Assembly (NCBI GenBank): GCA_039636865.1 | Contig: CP144172.1 | Location: 1,054,001-1,118,000, forward strand | Length of the DNA stretch: 64,000 nucleotides | Origin: Dermatophilaceae bacterium Sec6.4 | GTDB lineage: Bacteria > Actinomycetota > Actinomycetes > Actinomycetales > Dermatophilaceae | Reading direction: 5' to 3' | Shown: positions 34,271-43,393 of the stretch, piece by piece | Position numbering within the stretch: position 1 is the stretch's first letter | Layout: each line of letters begins with the position of its first letter | Position numbers and translations under genes: made by a program | Notes under the pieces: generated by a model | The model's input: only the letters and a program-made list of their open reading frames with translations | What the model was told of the DNA's origin: nothing | The model's database searches: none

Positions 34271-34759
34271 ATGGCTGTGAATCCTGCGGTGCAGGGCAAG
34301 ACCTATCCGAGTATCGCGCCCTACGTCGTCTCGCGCGCCAAGATCGCCGAGTTCGCGATGGCGATCGGCGCGACCGACGCGGTGCATACCGATCCCCGGA
34401 TTGCCCGGGCGCGCGGCTATGCCGACGTGATCGCGCCGCCGACGTATGCCATCAGCATCGCCCAACGCGCCGAGTACGCCGTCGTCGCGGACCCCGCAGC
34501 CGCGATCGACTACTCACGCGTCGTGCATGGTGAGCAGAAGTTCGACCATCACCGGCCGCTGGTCGCCGGCGACGAGATCATCGCGGCGACCACCGTGACC
34601 AAGGTGCGCTCGGCCGGTGGTCACTCCATGGTGACGTTGCAGACGGTCATCACCACGGTTGACGGCGAGCCCACCACGACTGCTACCTCGTTGCTGGTTG
34701 TTCGAGGCAGTGACGGCAAGGACACCGAGGGCAAGGACGACGCAGGGGAGCGCGCATGA
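34271..34759 (+). CDS. MaoC-like N-terminal (FAS1-type) dehydratase, HadA-like subunit
   Basis: The protein has 162 residues with the hot-dog fold. Its opening (MAVNPAVQGKTYPSIAPYVVSRAKIAEFA) and the segment ARGYADVIAPPTYAI are typical of the non-catalytic, substrate-channel subunit of heterodimeric (R)-hydroxyacyl dehydratases (HadA/HadC). It overlaps the catalytic partner by 4 bp. In mycobacteria the orthologous position holds hadABC for mycolate synthesis; here a general acyl-CoA/ACP role is more cautious. Confidence 0.88.
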   Translation: MAVNPAVQGKTYPSIAPYVVSRAKIAEFAMAIGATDAVHTDPRIARARGYADVIAPPTYAISIAQRAEYAVVADPAAAIDYSRVVHGEQKFDHHRPLVAGDEIIAATTVTKVRSAGGHSMVTLQTVITTVDGEPTTTATSLLVVRGSDGKDTEGKDDAGERA

Positions 34760-35187
34760 GTACCGAGGATGGACGGCTGCAGTTGCCAACTGTCGGGGCA
34801 CAGCTGCCCGCACGGGTCATTCACCTGGACCGGGCCACCCTCGTCCGGTATGCCGGTGCCAGCGGTGACTTCAACACCATCCACTGGGACCAGCAGTCCG
34901 CAACGGCCGTGGGGCTGCCCGACGTCATCGCGCACGGCATGCTCACGATGGGCAGCGCGGTACAGGTGGTCGTTGACTGGGTTGGCGACGCGGGGCGGGT
35001 GACGCACTACTCGGTGCGGTTCAGCGCTCCGGTCCCGGTCCCGCACGACAGTGGCGCGGACCTGCTGGTCGAGGCGGCGGTGAAGTCGGTGGATGAAGCC
35101 GCCGTGAGTGCTGTCGTCGAGCTGATGGTGACGTGCGGTGGGGCGAAGGTCCTGACCCGCGCGCTCGCAACCGTCTCGTTTGCCTGA
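34756..35187 (+). CDS. MaoC-family dehydratase, HadB-like catalytic subunit
   Basis: The protein has 143 residues. The hydratase-2 motif YAGASGDFNTIHWDQ carries the catalytic Asp and His, followed by VIAHGMLTMGSA. It pairs with the HadA-like protein upstream, with which it is translationally coupled (ATGA). The murB start follows after 66 bp. Confidence 0.9.
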   Translation: MSTEDGRLQLPTVGAQLPARVIHLDRATLVRYAGASGDFNTIHWDQQSATAVGLPDVIAHGMLTMGSAVQVVVDWVGDAGRVTHYSVRFSAPVPVPHDSGADLLVEAAVKSVDEAAVSAVVELMVTCGGAKVLTRALATVSFA

Positions 35188-35253
35188 CCCGCGCGACATG
35201 CAGGAACCGGCGTGCAGGAAGCGGCGCGAGGAAGCCCTCGAGAAGGATTGCGT

Positions 35254-36324
35254 GTGAAGGAACTGCAGGACATCCCGCTGGCTGCGTTGACCACGATGCG
35301 CGTCGGCGGACCGGCACGCAGACTCGTGATCGCCGAGAGCATCGACGAGATCGTCGATACGGTCCGTGAATGTGACGATGCGGACGAACCGTTGCTCGTG
35401 CTCTCCGGTGGCTCCAACCTGGTGATAGCGGACGAGGGTTTTGCGGGCAGTGTCCTGCGCATCGCGACGACCGGAATCACGGTCGAATCGAACGACGCAT
35501 GCGGCGGGGTGTTCGTGCGGGTCGCGGCCGGTGAATCCTGGGATGACTTCGTGGCCTACGCCTGCAGACAGGGTTGGTCCGGAATTGAGGCCCTGTCCGG
35601 AATTCCGGGCCTCACCGGAGCGACCCCGGTGCAGAACGTCGGCGCTTACGGCCAGGACGTTTCCCAGACGATTGCCTCGGTACGGGTCTGGGATCGGCGT
35701 GAGGAATGTGTGCGCACCATCGTCAACGCCGACGCCCGGTTTTCCTACCGGCATTCGATGTTCAAGGACACCGATCGGTACGTCGTGCTCGATGTGCTCT
35801 TCCAGCTGCGTCCGGCCGACCGGTCCCAGCCGATTGCCTACGCCGATCTGGCGACCGAGTTGGGGGTGCAGGTGGGGGACCGGGTCTTGCTGGATGAAGC
35901 CCGTACCGCGGTACTTGCCCAACGGGCCCGGCGGGGAATGGTGCTGGACGAGGCCGACCACGACACCTGGTCGTGCGGATCATTTTTTACCAACCCGATC
36001 CTCAGTGCGCGGGCGTTCGAGATATTCGAGCGCCGCGCTGCGCAGGTTCTCGGCCCGGATGGTCCGACCCCGCCGAGGTTCACCGCCGATGAGGGCATCA
36101 AGACGGCAGCCGCCTGGCTGATCGACAAGGCCGGTTTCGGTAAGAGTTATGCCATGCCCGGCCCCGCCGCGTTGTCGACCAAGCACACGCTCGCTATCAC
36201 CAACCGAGGCACCGCCACCGCCGCCGATATCACTGCGCTGGCCCGTGAGATCCGCGACGGAGTCCACGATGCGTTCGGAATCACGCTGGTCGCCGAACCG
36301 GTGATGGTCGGCCACACCATCTGA
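35254..36324 (+). CDS. murB: UDP-N-acetylenolpyruvoylglucosamine reductase
   Basis: The protein has 356 residues from GTG 35254 (GAGAAGGA upstream). MurB is an FAD-dependent NADPH reductase in peptidoglycan precursor synthesis. Family features are TTMRVGGPA, the FAD-binding LSGGSNLVIAD, GIPGLTGATPVQNVGAYGQ, the YRHSMFK segment and the SCGSFFTNP motif with the catalytic Ser. The C-terminal AAWLIDKAG block is also present. The length and motif set mark it as complete. Confidence 0.96.
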   Translation: MKELQDIPLAALTTMRVGGPARRLVIAESIDEIVDTVRECDDADEPLLVLSGGSNLVIADEGFAGSVLRIATTGITVESNDACGGVFVRVAAGESWDDFVAYACRQGWSGIEALSGIPGLTGATPVQNVGAYGQDVSQTIASVRVWDRREECVRTIVNADARFSYRHSMFKDTDRYVVLDVLFQLRPADRSQPIAYADLATELGVQVGDRVLLDEARTAVLAQRARRGMVLDEADHDTWSCGSFFTNPILSARAFEIFERRAAQVLGPDGPTPPRFTADEGIKTAAAWLIDKAGFGKSYAMPGPAALSTKHTLAITNRGTATAADITALAREIRDGVHDAFGITLVAEPVMVGHTI

Positions 36325-36397
36325 ACATGAGACCCGTTGTGCGCTGCCCGCCGCTGCTCAGCTGTAAGAAAATGTGTCGGCAAATGCGCGCCTGACC

Positions 36398-37237
36398 CTA
36401 GCCTGGGGATCCTGCCAGGACGGTGTATGCCACGTTTGCAGGATCCTTGAAGAACTGGCCCATGCGTCCGCTTTCTTGAAATATCCCGTAGGTATTGGGC
36501 GCCGAACCTTGATTGAAGGCGGCCACGTCGCTGGGTGCAGGGCGGCGTCCTTCGTCCAGCGCGCGGCGGATGAGTTCGCCGTGCTTCAGGTCGAGGCCGG
36601 AGCGGGAACCGCCGCCACCGCGGGGATCGGAGGCGAACACGAGTCCTGGATATCTCCCCGACATACCAGTCGACACCACTGTCGAGAACACTTTTCCTTT
36701 CCCGCCGGCAGGATCCAGGAATGAGATATTTCTGTTTAGTCCGGCCGGAACATTTTCGAGGGCATCCTGCATCGAGACATCCCCAAGATGACCGAGCTCA
36801 TTACCGAGCCACGACATCGGTGGCGTGATCTCGCCACTCTTGAGGGTCACGAGGTACATGACAAGTTGGTCGTTTTCGAACACTGCGCGCACTACGAGAT
36901 TCGGCTTCTCACTGACGTACATCTGTAGGTGAGTCGGCTTCGGATTGGTGCAGGGCTGCTCCAGGCCACAAAGATCCACAATTTTCTGAGGATCGAACAT
37001 CTTGTCGAAAACCGTGGGGCGGATCCCCAACTCAAGGGAGGCGATGCGCTCGTACTCGGCCTTGTTCGGGTGCAACCTCGCTTCGGACCAGGCCCGTAAG
37101 TCCTCGAATGCACCCAGGAAACCGGCGAGAGCTACAACGGACATCACGAACGCTCCGAGCGGCCAGACGAATTTATGACGCTTCATCCGCTCTGCTGATA
37201 CCGCCAGCTTCGATTCGTTACCCGGCCCAGGATTCAT
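36398..37237 (-). CDS. Lower-GC orphan membrane-anchored protein
   Basis: The protein has 279 residues with one N-terminal hydrophobic helix (about 24-46), then a soluble domain containing LHPNKAEYERIASLELG and QMYVSEKPNLVVRAVF. The AYERIASLxLG pattern reminds me of the ETEC_3214 domain family, but this is a memory-based guess. Base and codon use are visibly richer in A/T than the neighbours, which suggests horizontal acquisition. It has no operon partner; function is unknown. Confidence 0.6.
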   Translation of the reverse strand: MNPGPGNESKLAVSAERMKRHKFVWPLGAFVMSVVALAGFLGAFEDLRAWSEARLHPNKAEYERIASLELGIRPTVFDKMFDPQKIVDLCGLEQPCTNPKPTHLQMYVSEKPNLVVRAVFENDQLVMYLVTLKSGEITPPMSWLGNELGHLGDVSMQDALENVPAGLNRNISFLDPAGGKGKVFSTVVSTGMSGRYPGLVFASDPRGGGGSRSGLDLKHGELIRRALDEGRRPAPSDVAAFNQGSAPNTYGIFQESGRMGQFFKDPANVAYTVLAGSPG

Positions 37238-37404
37238 TCTGCAGGTATACCAGTGCAGCAGGCGGCGGAACGGATTTTTGACCGATCACCAGCCACCGCT
37301 CGTTCATCGGGCGAGTGCCGGCCCCGTTGGTGACACGAATCCGAAAACTGTGATGCGGGGGTGACCCGAAATCCAGAGAGTGACGCGAAAGCTGAGTTCC
37401 TGCC

Positions 37405-38556
37405 TCAGCGCGACACGGACCGGCGCCGTGAGGTGGACAAGGGTCCTCCGGTGCGCATGGCCCGGGCCCGTGCGTAGAGGTTTGTCTCGGCCCGTACCGC
37501 GTCCTGCGGGCTGACTCCGGGTGGGAGTGCTGCTGCATTCGTGCGTAGTCGATCCAGTTCCTGCGGGTCGTTGACGAGCGTGACGATCGCCTCGACCATC
37601 GCTGCGGCGTCGGTGACGAGCAGCCCGTCCACCCCGTCGGTGATGAAATCGGACAGTCCGTTGCGGCGGTATCCGAGCACGGGCAGCCCCGCCGAGCGGG
37701 CCTCCAGCGCGGCGATCCCGAAGGCTTCCTGCCGTGAGGAGGCGACGAACACGTCGGCGTCGTGGCAGATCGCCCGGATCTCCTCGGACGGGTGATACCC
37801 GAGGAGGCTGACCCAGTCGGACAGGCCCAGTCGTTCAACTTGCTTCTGCAGGTCTTTCTGCCGCGGTCCGTCGCCCAGGATGCTGACCTTCACCCGCGTG
37901 CCGACCGGGACCCGCTGCCGCACCTGTGGGAGGACGTCGATGAACTCGTCCACGTGTTTGCGTTTCTTCAATCGACCGACCAGCACCATCCGGATCTCGC
38001 CGTCTGCGACGCGCATCGGTCCCTGGTTCTTCCACCATGGCGTGTCGATCAGATTGGGAAGGACAGATACCTCATCGACCCCGCGAAGCGTCCGATGCAC
38101 ATGTTGCGCGGCAACCGAGCTCACCGCGGACCACGCTGCCCGCATCCGGCCCCACCCGAACGGCAGGGTCGATACGCGCGTCGCGATGGCCACCTTCCAC
38201 CACAGGGAATGCACGGTGACCGCGACGGGAATGCCCCGGCGTGATGCTTCGCGGGTGACGAAGATCGCCAGCGGCGAGATCACGGTGAAGTGGGCATGCA
38301 CGATGTCGACATCGCCACGGTCGAGGATCTGCGTCACCATCGCGTGGTTGCGCCAGGGAAAGGCCACGGTGAGCCAGCGCCCGGATGCAGCGCGCGCGAC
38401 CGGGATATCGCTGTCGACCGGACCCGTATCTGCGACCGCGGTGATGACCGTGACGTCATGGCCCTCGGAGAGCTGTCGGCGTGCCAGTGTCTCCACCTGC
38501 CGCTCGATCCCGCCGACGTCCGGTGGGAAGGAGTCTGCGACGTGGACGATTCTCAT
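37405..38556 (-). CDS. Glycosyltransferase family 4 (GT-B)
   Basis: The protein has 383 residues. The N-terminal acceptor domain opens RIVHVADSFPPDVGGIERQVE; the C-terminal donor domain has VGRLKKRKHVDEFI, the ILGDGP segment and the E-x7-E motif in SRQEAFGIAALEA. It transfers a sugar from an activated donor to a lipid, protein or small-molecule acceptor. It starts 10 nt after the cytochrome P450 stop, so the two form a P450-glycosyltransferase operon. Confidence 0.92.
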   Translation of the reverse strand: MRIVHVADSFPPDVGGIERQVETLARRQLSEGHDVTVITAVADTGPVDSDIPVARAASGRWLTVAFPWRNHAMVTQILDRGDVDIVHAHFTVISPLAIFVTREASRRGIPVAVTVHSLWWKVAIATRVSTLPFGWGRMRAAWSAVSSVAAQHVHRTLRGVDEVSVLPNLIDTPWWKNQGPMRVADGEIRMVLVGRLKKRKHVDEFIDVLPQVRQRVPVGTRVKVSILGDGPRQKDLQKQVERLGLSDWVSLLGYHPSEEIRAICHDADVFVASSRQEAFGIAALEARSAGLPVLGYRRNGLSDFITDGVDGLLVTDAAAMVEAIVTLVNDPQELDRLRTNAAALPPGVSPQDAVRAETNLYARARAMRTGGPLSTSRRRSVSR

Positions 38557-38566
38557 TGCGCCGTCC

Positions 38567-39850
38567 TCAGACTTGGTACGCAGCGGGAGAGGTGACGTTC
38601 AGCTGCACAGGCAGGGACCGGACGCCGTACACGATTGACAGGTCATGGAAGTCCAGAGTGCCCACCTCGGTGGCCAACTCGGCGTGCGGAAAACGGCGAG
38701 CGAAGGCGCGAAATGCCACCCGCATCTCCATCCGGGCGAGTTCGGCGCCGATGCACCGGTGCATGCCCCGCCCGAAAGCAAGGTGGGGTTGACGGTCGCG
38801 GTCGCTGCTGAACGCCTCTGAGTCCGTTCCGAACACGGGGTCACGATTCGCCCCGCTGAGCGAGCAGATCACGACATCACCCTTTTTGACGACATGCTCG
38901 AACAAGGTCATGTCCTGCAGCGCGAAACGCGGAAAGGCGATCTGTACGACGCTGAGGTACCGCAACAGCTCCTCTATCAGCGCGTCCAGCCCATCGTCCT
39001 CGCGGACGCGGGCGGCTGCTTCCGGGCGCTGTAGAAGCACCATCGTGCCCAGGGCCAACATGCTGGCCGATGTTTCGTAACCACCGGTGAACACGCCGTC
39101 GCACAGCCCCGCGAGCGCGATGTCGTCGATCTGGTCACCGTGCGCACGGATCATGTTGCCGATCAGCCCGGGGCCGGGCTGCGAGCGCTGCCTGTGCACT
39201 TCCTGCATCAGGAATTCCTGAGTGTCCGACATTGCCCCGAATGCCCCCTGCCCCCCGCCGTTGACGTCGAAGCGAGCCCGGCCCAAGTCTTGGAATCGTC
39301 GCCGCTCATCGACCGGTAGTCCGAGCAGCTCACAGATCACCGCAAACGGGATAGGAAATGCGAACTCGGACACGAGGTCGACCGGCCCGCCCTGGGCCTC
39401 GAGCCGATCCAACTGCTCTTCCACGATGCGCTCGACGTCGGGCACGAACGAGGCGAGCCTGCGAGCGGTGAACTCCGGGACGAGCATTCTGCGCAGGCGG
39501 GTGTGTTCGGGTGCGTCGGTGAATCCGAGGCCGGCGATGTCGGTGGAGGACTGCGCACCCATGAACGGCCGGATGTCGGTGCTGAAACTGTTGCGGTCCT
39601 CCAGGACATGACGGGTCTGTTCGTATCCGGTGACGAGCCACAGGGTGATGCCGAACACCCGGCCGAGTTTGGTCACCGGCGCTGCGGCGCGTTTGTCAGC
39701 CAGCTCGCTGACCGGATCCAGGCCGACGCGCCGTAATGGCATGGTGACCTTTTTCGGCAGCACCGTCACAGCCGAAAGTCCATGCCGCCGGGACGCCGAC
39801 GTCGCGAGTAGTCTGCGAGCGATCGTGCGTCGCAGCCACCCGGGCATCAA
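38567..39850 (-). CDS. Cytochrome P450
   Basis: The protein has 427 residues, a soluble bacterial (class I) P450. The I-helix motif is GGYETSAS, the K-helix ExxR is EELLR, and the haem loop is FGRGMHRCIGAEL with the axial Cys. It needs a ferredoxin/reductase pair, and none is encoded nearby. It is the first gene of a two-gene operon with the GT4 glycosyltransferase, which hints at hydroxylation then glycosylation of one substrate. Confidence 0.95.
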   Translation of the reverse strand: MMPGWLRRTIARRLLATSASRRHGLSAVTVLPKKVTMPLRRVGLDPVSELADKRAAAPVTKLGRVFGITLWLVTGYEQTRHVLEDRNSFSTDIRPFMGAQSSTDIAGLGFTDAPEHTRLRRMLVPEFTARRLASFVPDVERIVEEQLDRLEAQGGPVDLVSEFAFPIPFAVICELLGLPVDERRRFQDLGRARFDVNGGGQGAFGAMSDTQEFLMQEVHRQRSQPGPGLIGNMIRAHGDQIDDIALAGLCDGVFTGGYETSASMLALGTMVLLQRPEAAARVREDDGLDALIEELLRYLSVVQIAFPRFALQDMTLFEHVVKKGDVVICSLSGANRDPVFGTDSEAFSSDRDRQPHLAFGRGMHRCIGAELARMEMRVAFRAFARRFPHAELATEVGTLDFHDLSIVYGVRSLPVQLNVTSPAAYQV

Positions 39851-40067
39851 CAGCCTGGCCTCCTGTCGACATCATCTGCGCTTACCACTACCGCTGCGGT
39901 AGTCGCCGTTGATCTAAGCAGGACTTTAGGCGTTCCATGCCATGGACCCCGCCAGGACCTGATCCGCGGCGGCAAAAATTGAGTGTTCTACGGAGTCGGG
40001 CCCCGCTGTCCTCGACGTAGTCACCAGGGCCTTGAACTGCCGTGAGCCGCGCAGCGGCGGGAATTCA

Positions 40068-40988
40068 TCAGAGGCGGCTCGCGCTGTGCTCGAGGTCGGT
40101 CCGGACCGACTCCTCAATGGTGATCGGTGCAATTGCGAAATATTCCTGTGCGCGTGTCGAGTCCATGACGTAGGGCCTGCGGAACTGGCACTGCGTCTCG
40201 CGCAGCTCTTTGACGAACGGGTTGAACACCCCACCCATCCACACCGCGGCGTACGGCATCGAGCGGACCTTCGGTGCTACGCCCAGCCGGCTCGCGGCGA
40301 GCCGCGTCAGCTCGCGTAGCGTGATCGGCGGCGCGCTCGGCGCATGCCAGACGGTGCCCCAACTGCCCTCGTCGGCTGCCGCTGCCACCAGGGTTGCGGC
40401 CATGTCGCGGACATTGGTGAAGGTGTGCGGCAGATCCAGATCGGCGGGCACCCAGGCGGTACGTCCCTTGCGGTAGGCGGGCGTCACCACTGCGTCGAGG
40501 TAGGAGTTGCCGCCGAGGTAGTCGCTACCGCGCACCTCGACAGCCCGGAGCCGCCCAGCCCGGTGCGCGTCCATGGCCTCCCGTGTCATGACTGCGCGCA
40601 CGACTGCTTTGGTGCCGGTGCCGAGGTCCGGCATGCCCTGTGTCATCGGCCCGTTCAGCGGCCCGTACGGATAGAGGTTGCCGGCCGTCGCGAGCACGGC
40701 TACCGAGGCTGCCGCCGCAGACAGCAGTGCCCGCGCGATCGGTGGCCAGCTCTGCGGCCACGTGTCGTACGGCGGGTTGACGCAGTTGTAGATCGCGACG
40801 GAGCCTGCGCAGATCTCCGTCAACCGCGCGCCATCGCACGCATCTGCCACCACCGGTAGGGCCCCGGCCACGGTTGTTCCGCTGCGGGTGACCACGTGTA
40901 CGTCGTGGCCCGTCGCGCATAGTGCGGTAGTCGAAGGGCGCACCAGCACTCGCGAGCGCATCCGTGCCGAAATGACCGAAGACATCAA
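40068..40988 (-). pseudogene. NAD-dependent epimerase-like gene, N-terminus broken
   Basis: Most of an atypical extended-SDR protein is intact from the segment ATGHDVHVVTRSG to the C-terminus, including YNCVNPPY, NLYPYG and the RGSDYLG block. The expected N-terminal Rossmann loop (G-x-G-x-x-G before RALxATGHDV) is missing. The frame instead begins MMSSVISARMRSRVLV, which is antisense to the start of a TetR gene. The nucleotide-binding site should therefore be lost. A deletion covering the divergent promoter and both N-termini is the simplest explanation. Confidence 0.65.
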
Positions 40989-41560
40989 GCGGGTCGCTCG
41001 TGCGCACCTGGCATCACGATGAGCGGATCTCTCGCTGCGGGCCGTCGCCAGGGACGTCGGAGTTGTCTCCTCGGCGGTCTATCGCTACTTCGCCAGCCGG
41101 GATGAGCTGCTCACCACGTTGGTGGTCGATGCGTACGACGAGCTCGCCGACGCTGCCGAGAGCGCAGAGCTCGCCCACCCCCACGAGTACGCATTGCTCT
41201 ACGGCAGCCCCGTTCCCGGATATCAGGCGCCGCAGGACACCGTCGGACCTGCCAGTCGTCCGCAGCGGGTGTTCGCGCAGATCGTCCATGATGCGGCGTC
41301 GACCACCCGCAGCAACGCTGCAGCGGACGATCCGATGGCCGCGAGCCTGCGCGCCGATACCGACGGCGTCGCATAGTTCTTGCAACTCACAGATGTCCCG
41401 GCAACGATCATCGTGCGGGCACGTGGCGTGGACTCAGCTTTTCGGGGCACTCAGTTTCGAGATGTTCGGCAGGTTCGAGGGCGGAATCACCGACGCCGGG
41501 GCGCTCTTCGACTTCGAGGTGACCGCAATGAGTGACTATCTGGGGTTGCGCGCCACCTGA
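40942..41560 (+). pseudogene. Decayed TetR (WHG/TetR_C_33-type) regulator
   Basis: In one frame the sequence reads TSTRERIRAEMTEDIKRVARAHLAS, then a TGA at 41020-41022, then DLSLRAVARDVGVVSSAVYR with a full helix-turn-helix. It continues to a TAG at 41374-41376 and on through FLQLTDVPATIIVRA. After a frameshift near 41420 the C-terminus VAWTQLFGALSFEMFGRF and the end YLGLRAT follow in another frame. There is also no start codon. Two nonsense changes, one frameshift and a lost start make this a clear pseudogene, probably the former divergent regulator of the broken epimerase. Confidence 0.8.
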
Positions 41561-41611
41561 CCTGTTCACTGCTTCCGGGTAGCCCTGGTCTGGTCGTTCT
41601 GCCGGTTTGCG

Positions 41612-42637
41612 TTACCCCGGGGCGGCGAGCCATGTGTCGATGTCCGCGAGCGCCTTTTTCTTGATCTGCGCCGGTGCCCTGGAGGCATACAGCGAACGAC
41701 GGGCAAGCTCGGCGAGTTCGGCATCGCTGAAACCCAGATCATCCCGGGCGATGTCGTACTGGGCCGTCAGCCGGCTGCCGAACAGCAGCGGATCGTCGGC
41801 GCCGAGGGCGATTTGGGCGCCGGCGTCGTAGAGCCGGCGCAGCGGGATCTGGTCCGGCGTCGGGTAGACCCCGAGTGCGATGTTGGAACCGGGGCACACC
41901 TCGAAGGCGACGCCAGCTTCGAGTGCGCGCTCCAGCACCGCGTCGGACTCGACCGCGCGCACGCCATGGCCGAGGCGGTCGGGCGCAAGCGCGTCGAGGG
42001 TTTGGCTGACGGCCTGCGGTCCCAGTAGCTCGCCGGCATGCGGCACGGAGGCCAGGCCGGCGGCGCGGGCAATAGCGAAAGCCGGCGCGAACTCGGCGGT
42101 GTCACCGCGGCGTTCGTCGTTACTGAGGCCGAACCCCACGACGCGCCCGTGGCCCTGGCCAGCGTGTCGGGATGCCAGTCGGGCCAGTGTCCGGGCCTCG
42201 AACGGATGCCTCATCCGGGATGCGGCGACGATCAGGCCGACACCCACGCCGGCGTCGGTGCCCGCGGCGGTCGCCTCGTCCAGGACGATCTCCAGCGTGG
42301 GCGTGATTCCACCGAGCGGGCCTGCGTAAGAGGTCGGGTCCACCTGCAGCTCCAGCCACCGCGAACCTTCTGCGGCGTCGTCCTGCACTGCTTCGCGCAC
42401 CAGGCGGCGCAGGTCGGACTCGTCACGAACGCAGGCCCGAGCAGCGTCGTACAGGCGCTGGAAACGAAACCAGCCACGCTCATCGGCCCCGCTCAAAGTG
42501 GGTGGCCAGTCGGCGCGCAGCGAGTCCGGCAGGCGTAGGTGATGGCGGTGCGCGAGGTCGTGCAACGTCTGGATGCGCAGCGAACCGGTGAAATGCAGGT
42601 GCAGATGCGCTTTGGGTAGGTGCGCCGTGGATCGCAT
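41612..42637 (-). CDS. Adenosine deaminase-family metal hydrolase
   Basis: The protein has 341 residues from ATG 42637. The zinc-binding HLHLHFTGS opens the TIM barrel; HAGE, the GHGVRA segment and GADDPLLFGS complete the metal site. It deaminates adenosine or a related purine (adenine deaminase or a modified nucleoside remain possible). Longer in-frame starts (ATG 42709 and others) add a Cys-rich stretch without homology, so the start beside MRSTAHLPKAHLH is preferred. Confidence 0.9.
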   Translation of the reverse strand: MRSTAHLPKAHLHLHFTGSLRIQTLHDLAHRHHLRLPDSLRADWPPTLSGADERGWFRFQRLYDAARACVRDESDLRRLVREAVQDDAAEGSRWLELQVDPTSYAGPLGGITPTLEIVLDEATAAGTDAGVGVGLIVAASRMRHPFEARTLARLASRHAGQGHGRVVGFGLSNDERRGDTAEFAPAFAIARAAGLASVPHAGELLGPQAVSQTLDALAPDRLGHGVRAVESDAVLERALEAGVAFEVCPGSNIALGVYPTPDQIPLRRLYDAGAQIALGADDPLLFGSRLTAQYDIARDDLGFSDAELAELARRSLYASRAPAQIKKKALADIDTWLAAPG

Positions 42638-42872
42638 GATGGGCCGACCGTACTGCGCCAGGGTGATCGGACGATTCAGGCACCTGGCGCACTGCGCGGG
42701 GCAGGTCATCGGTTCGCGCCTCGTCGCCGCAGTCGCGTACACTTGAGCGCTGATGGTTGACGATCGCCACGCTGACTGCTGTCCTTTTGCGGAGCATGCC
42801 TGACACCCCGCATGAAGGCAGGTCGCTCGGCGGACGTTGTCTATCAGTTGAGTCGCGCAGGTAGCGGCTCGA

Positions 42873-42945
42873 AGGGCACTAGCTCAATTGGTAGAGCACC
42901 GGTCTCCAAAACCGGGGGTTGGGGGTTCAAGTCCCTCGTGCCCTG
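42873..42945 (+). tRNA. tRNA-Trp (CCA)
   Basis: The acceptor AGGGCAC (42873-42879) pairs with GTGCCCT (42938-42944); the anticodon loop CTCCAAA gives CCA; the T-loop is ttcaagt; discriminator G. The 3' CCA is not encoded. It lies just upstream of secE, the standard actinobacterial position. Confidence 0.95.
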
Positions 42946-43033
42946 CGTTGACCCACCGGTCGATGCGGACATCAGTTCGTGTTGCGGTGAGCCAGTCAGA
43001 AGCAAGTACATACGACGAAGAGGAGCCTCGCCC

Positions 43034-43291
43034 GTGACGAACATCAGCACGACCGCCGCGCGCCGCGGTTCGAGCAAGCCCGGCGATCCGGGTCGGCAGG
43101 GATTCGTCGCCAGGATCATCTTGTTCATCCGTCAGGTGCTGGACGAGATCCGCAAGGTGGTGCGTCCCACGCAGAGCGAGCTGGTCAACTACACCGGCGT
43201 CGTCGTCGTCTTCATTTGTTTCATCATGGCGTTCGTGGTCGGTCTGGACAGACTGTTCGAGCGGCTCGTCTCCTTTGTGCTCGGCACCTGA
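43034..43291 (+). CDS. secE: Preprotein translocase subunit SecE
   Basis: The 85-residue protein starts at GTG 43034 with AGGAG upstream. A basic N-terminus leads to the conserved FIRQVLDEIRKVVRPTQSELVNYT amphipathic segment, then the single transmembrane helix. It is part of the SecYEG channel. It is the first gene of the secE-nusG-rplK-rplA cluster. Confidence 0.95.
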   Translation: MTNISTTAARRGSSKPGDPGRQGFVARIILFIRQVLDEIRKVVRPTQSELVNYTGVVVVFICFIMAFVVGLDRLFERLVSFVLGT

Positions 43292-43393
43292 CCCGGAGTC
43301 GTTAAGACCTATGCGTCTCGCTGTTGACACCCTCTGCAGACGCGCCCCGCACGAATCATGCATGACGCACTGAAGGAAGCAGGAAGCAGTTCA

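Noticed and set aside
40940..40985. A GTDALAS-like string resembling a Rossmann glycine loop in another frame before the epimerase
   Set aside because: It is the reverse complement of the TetR N-terminus, lacks the second and third glycines, and is more likely coincidence than a frameshifted loop.
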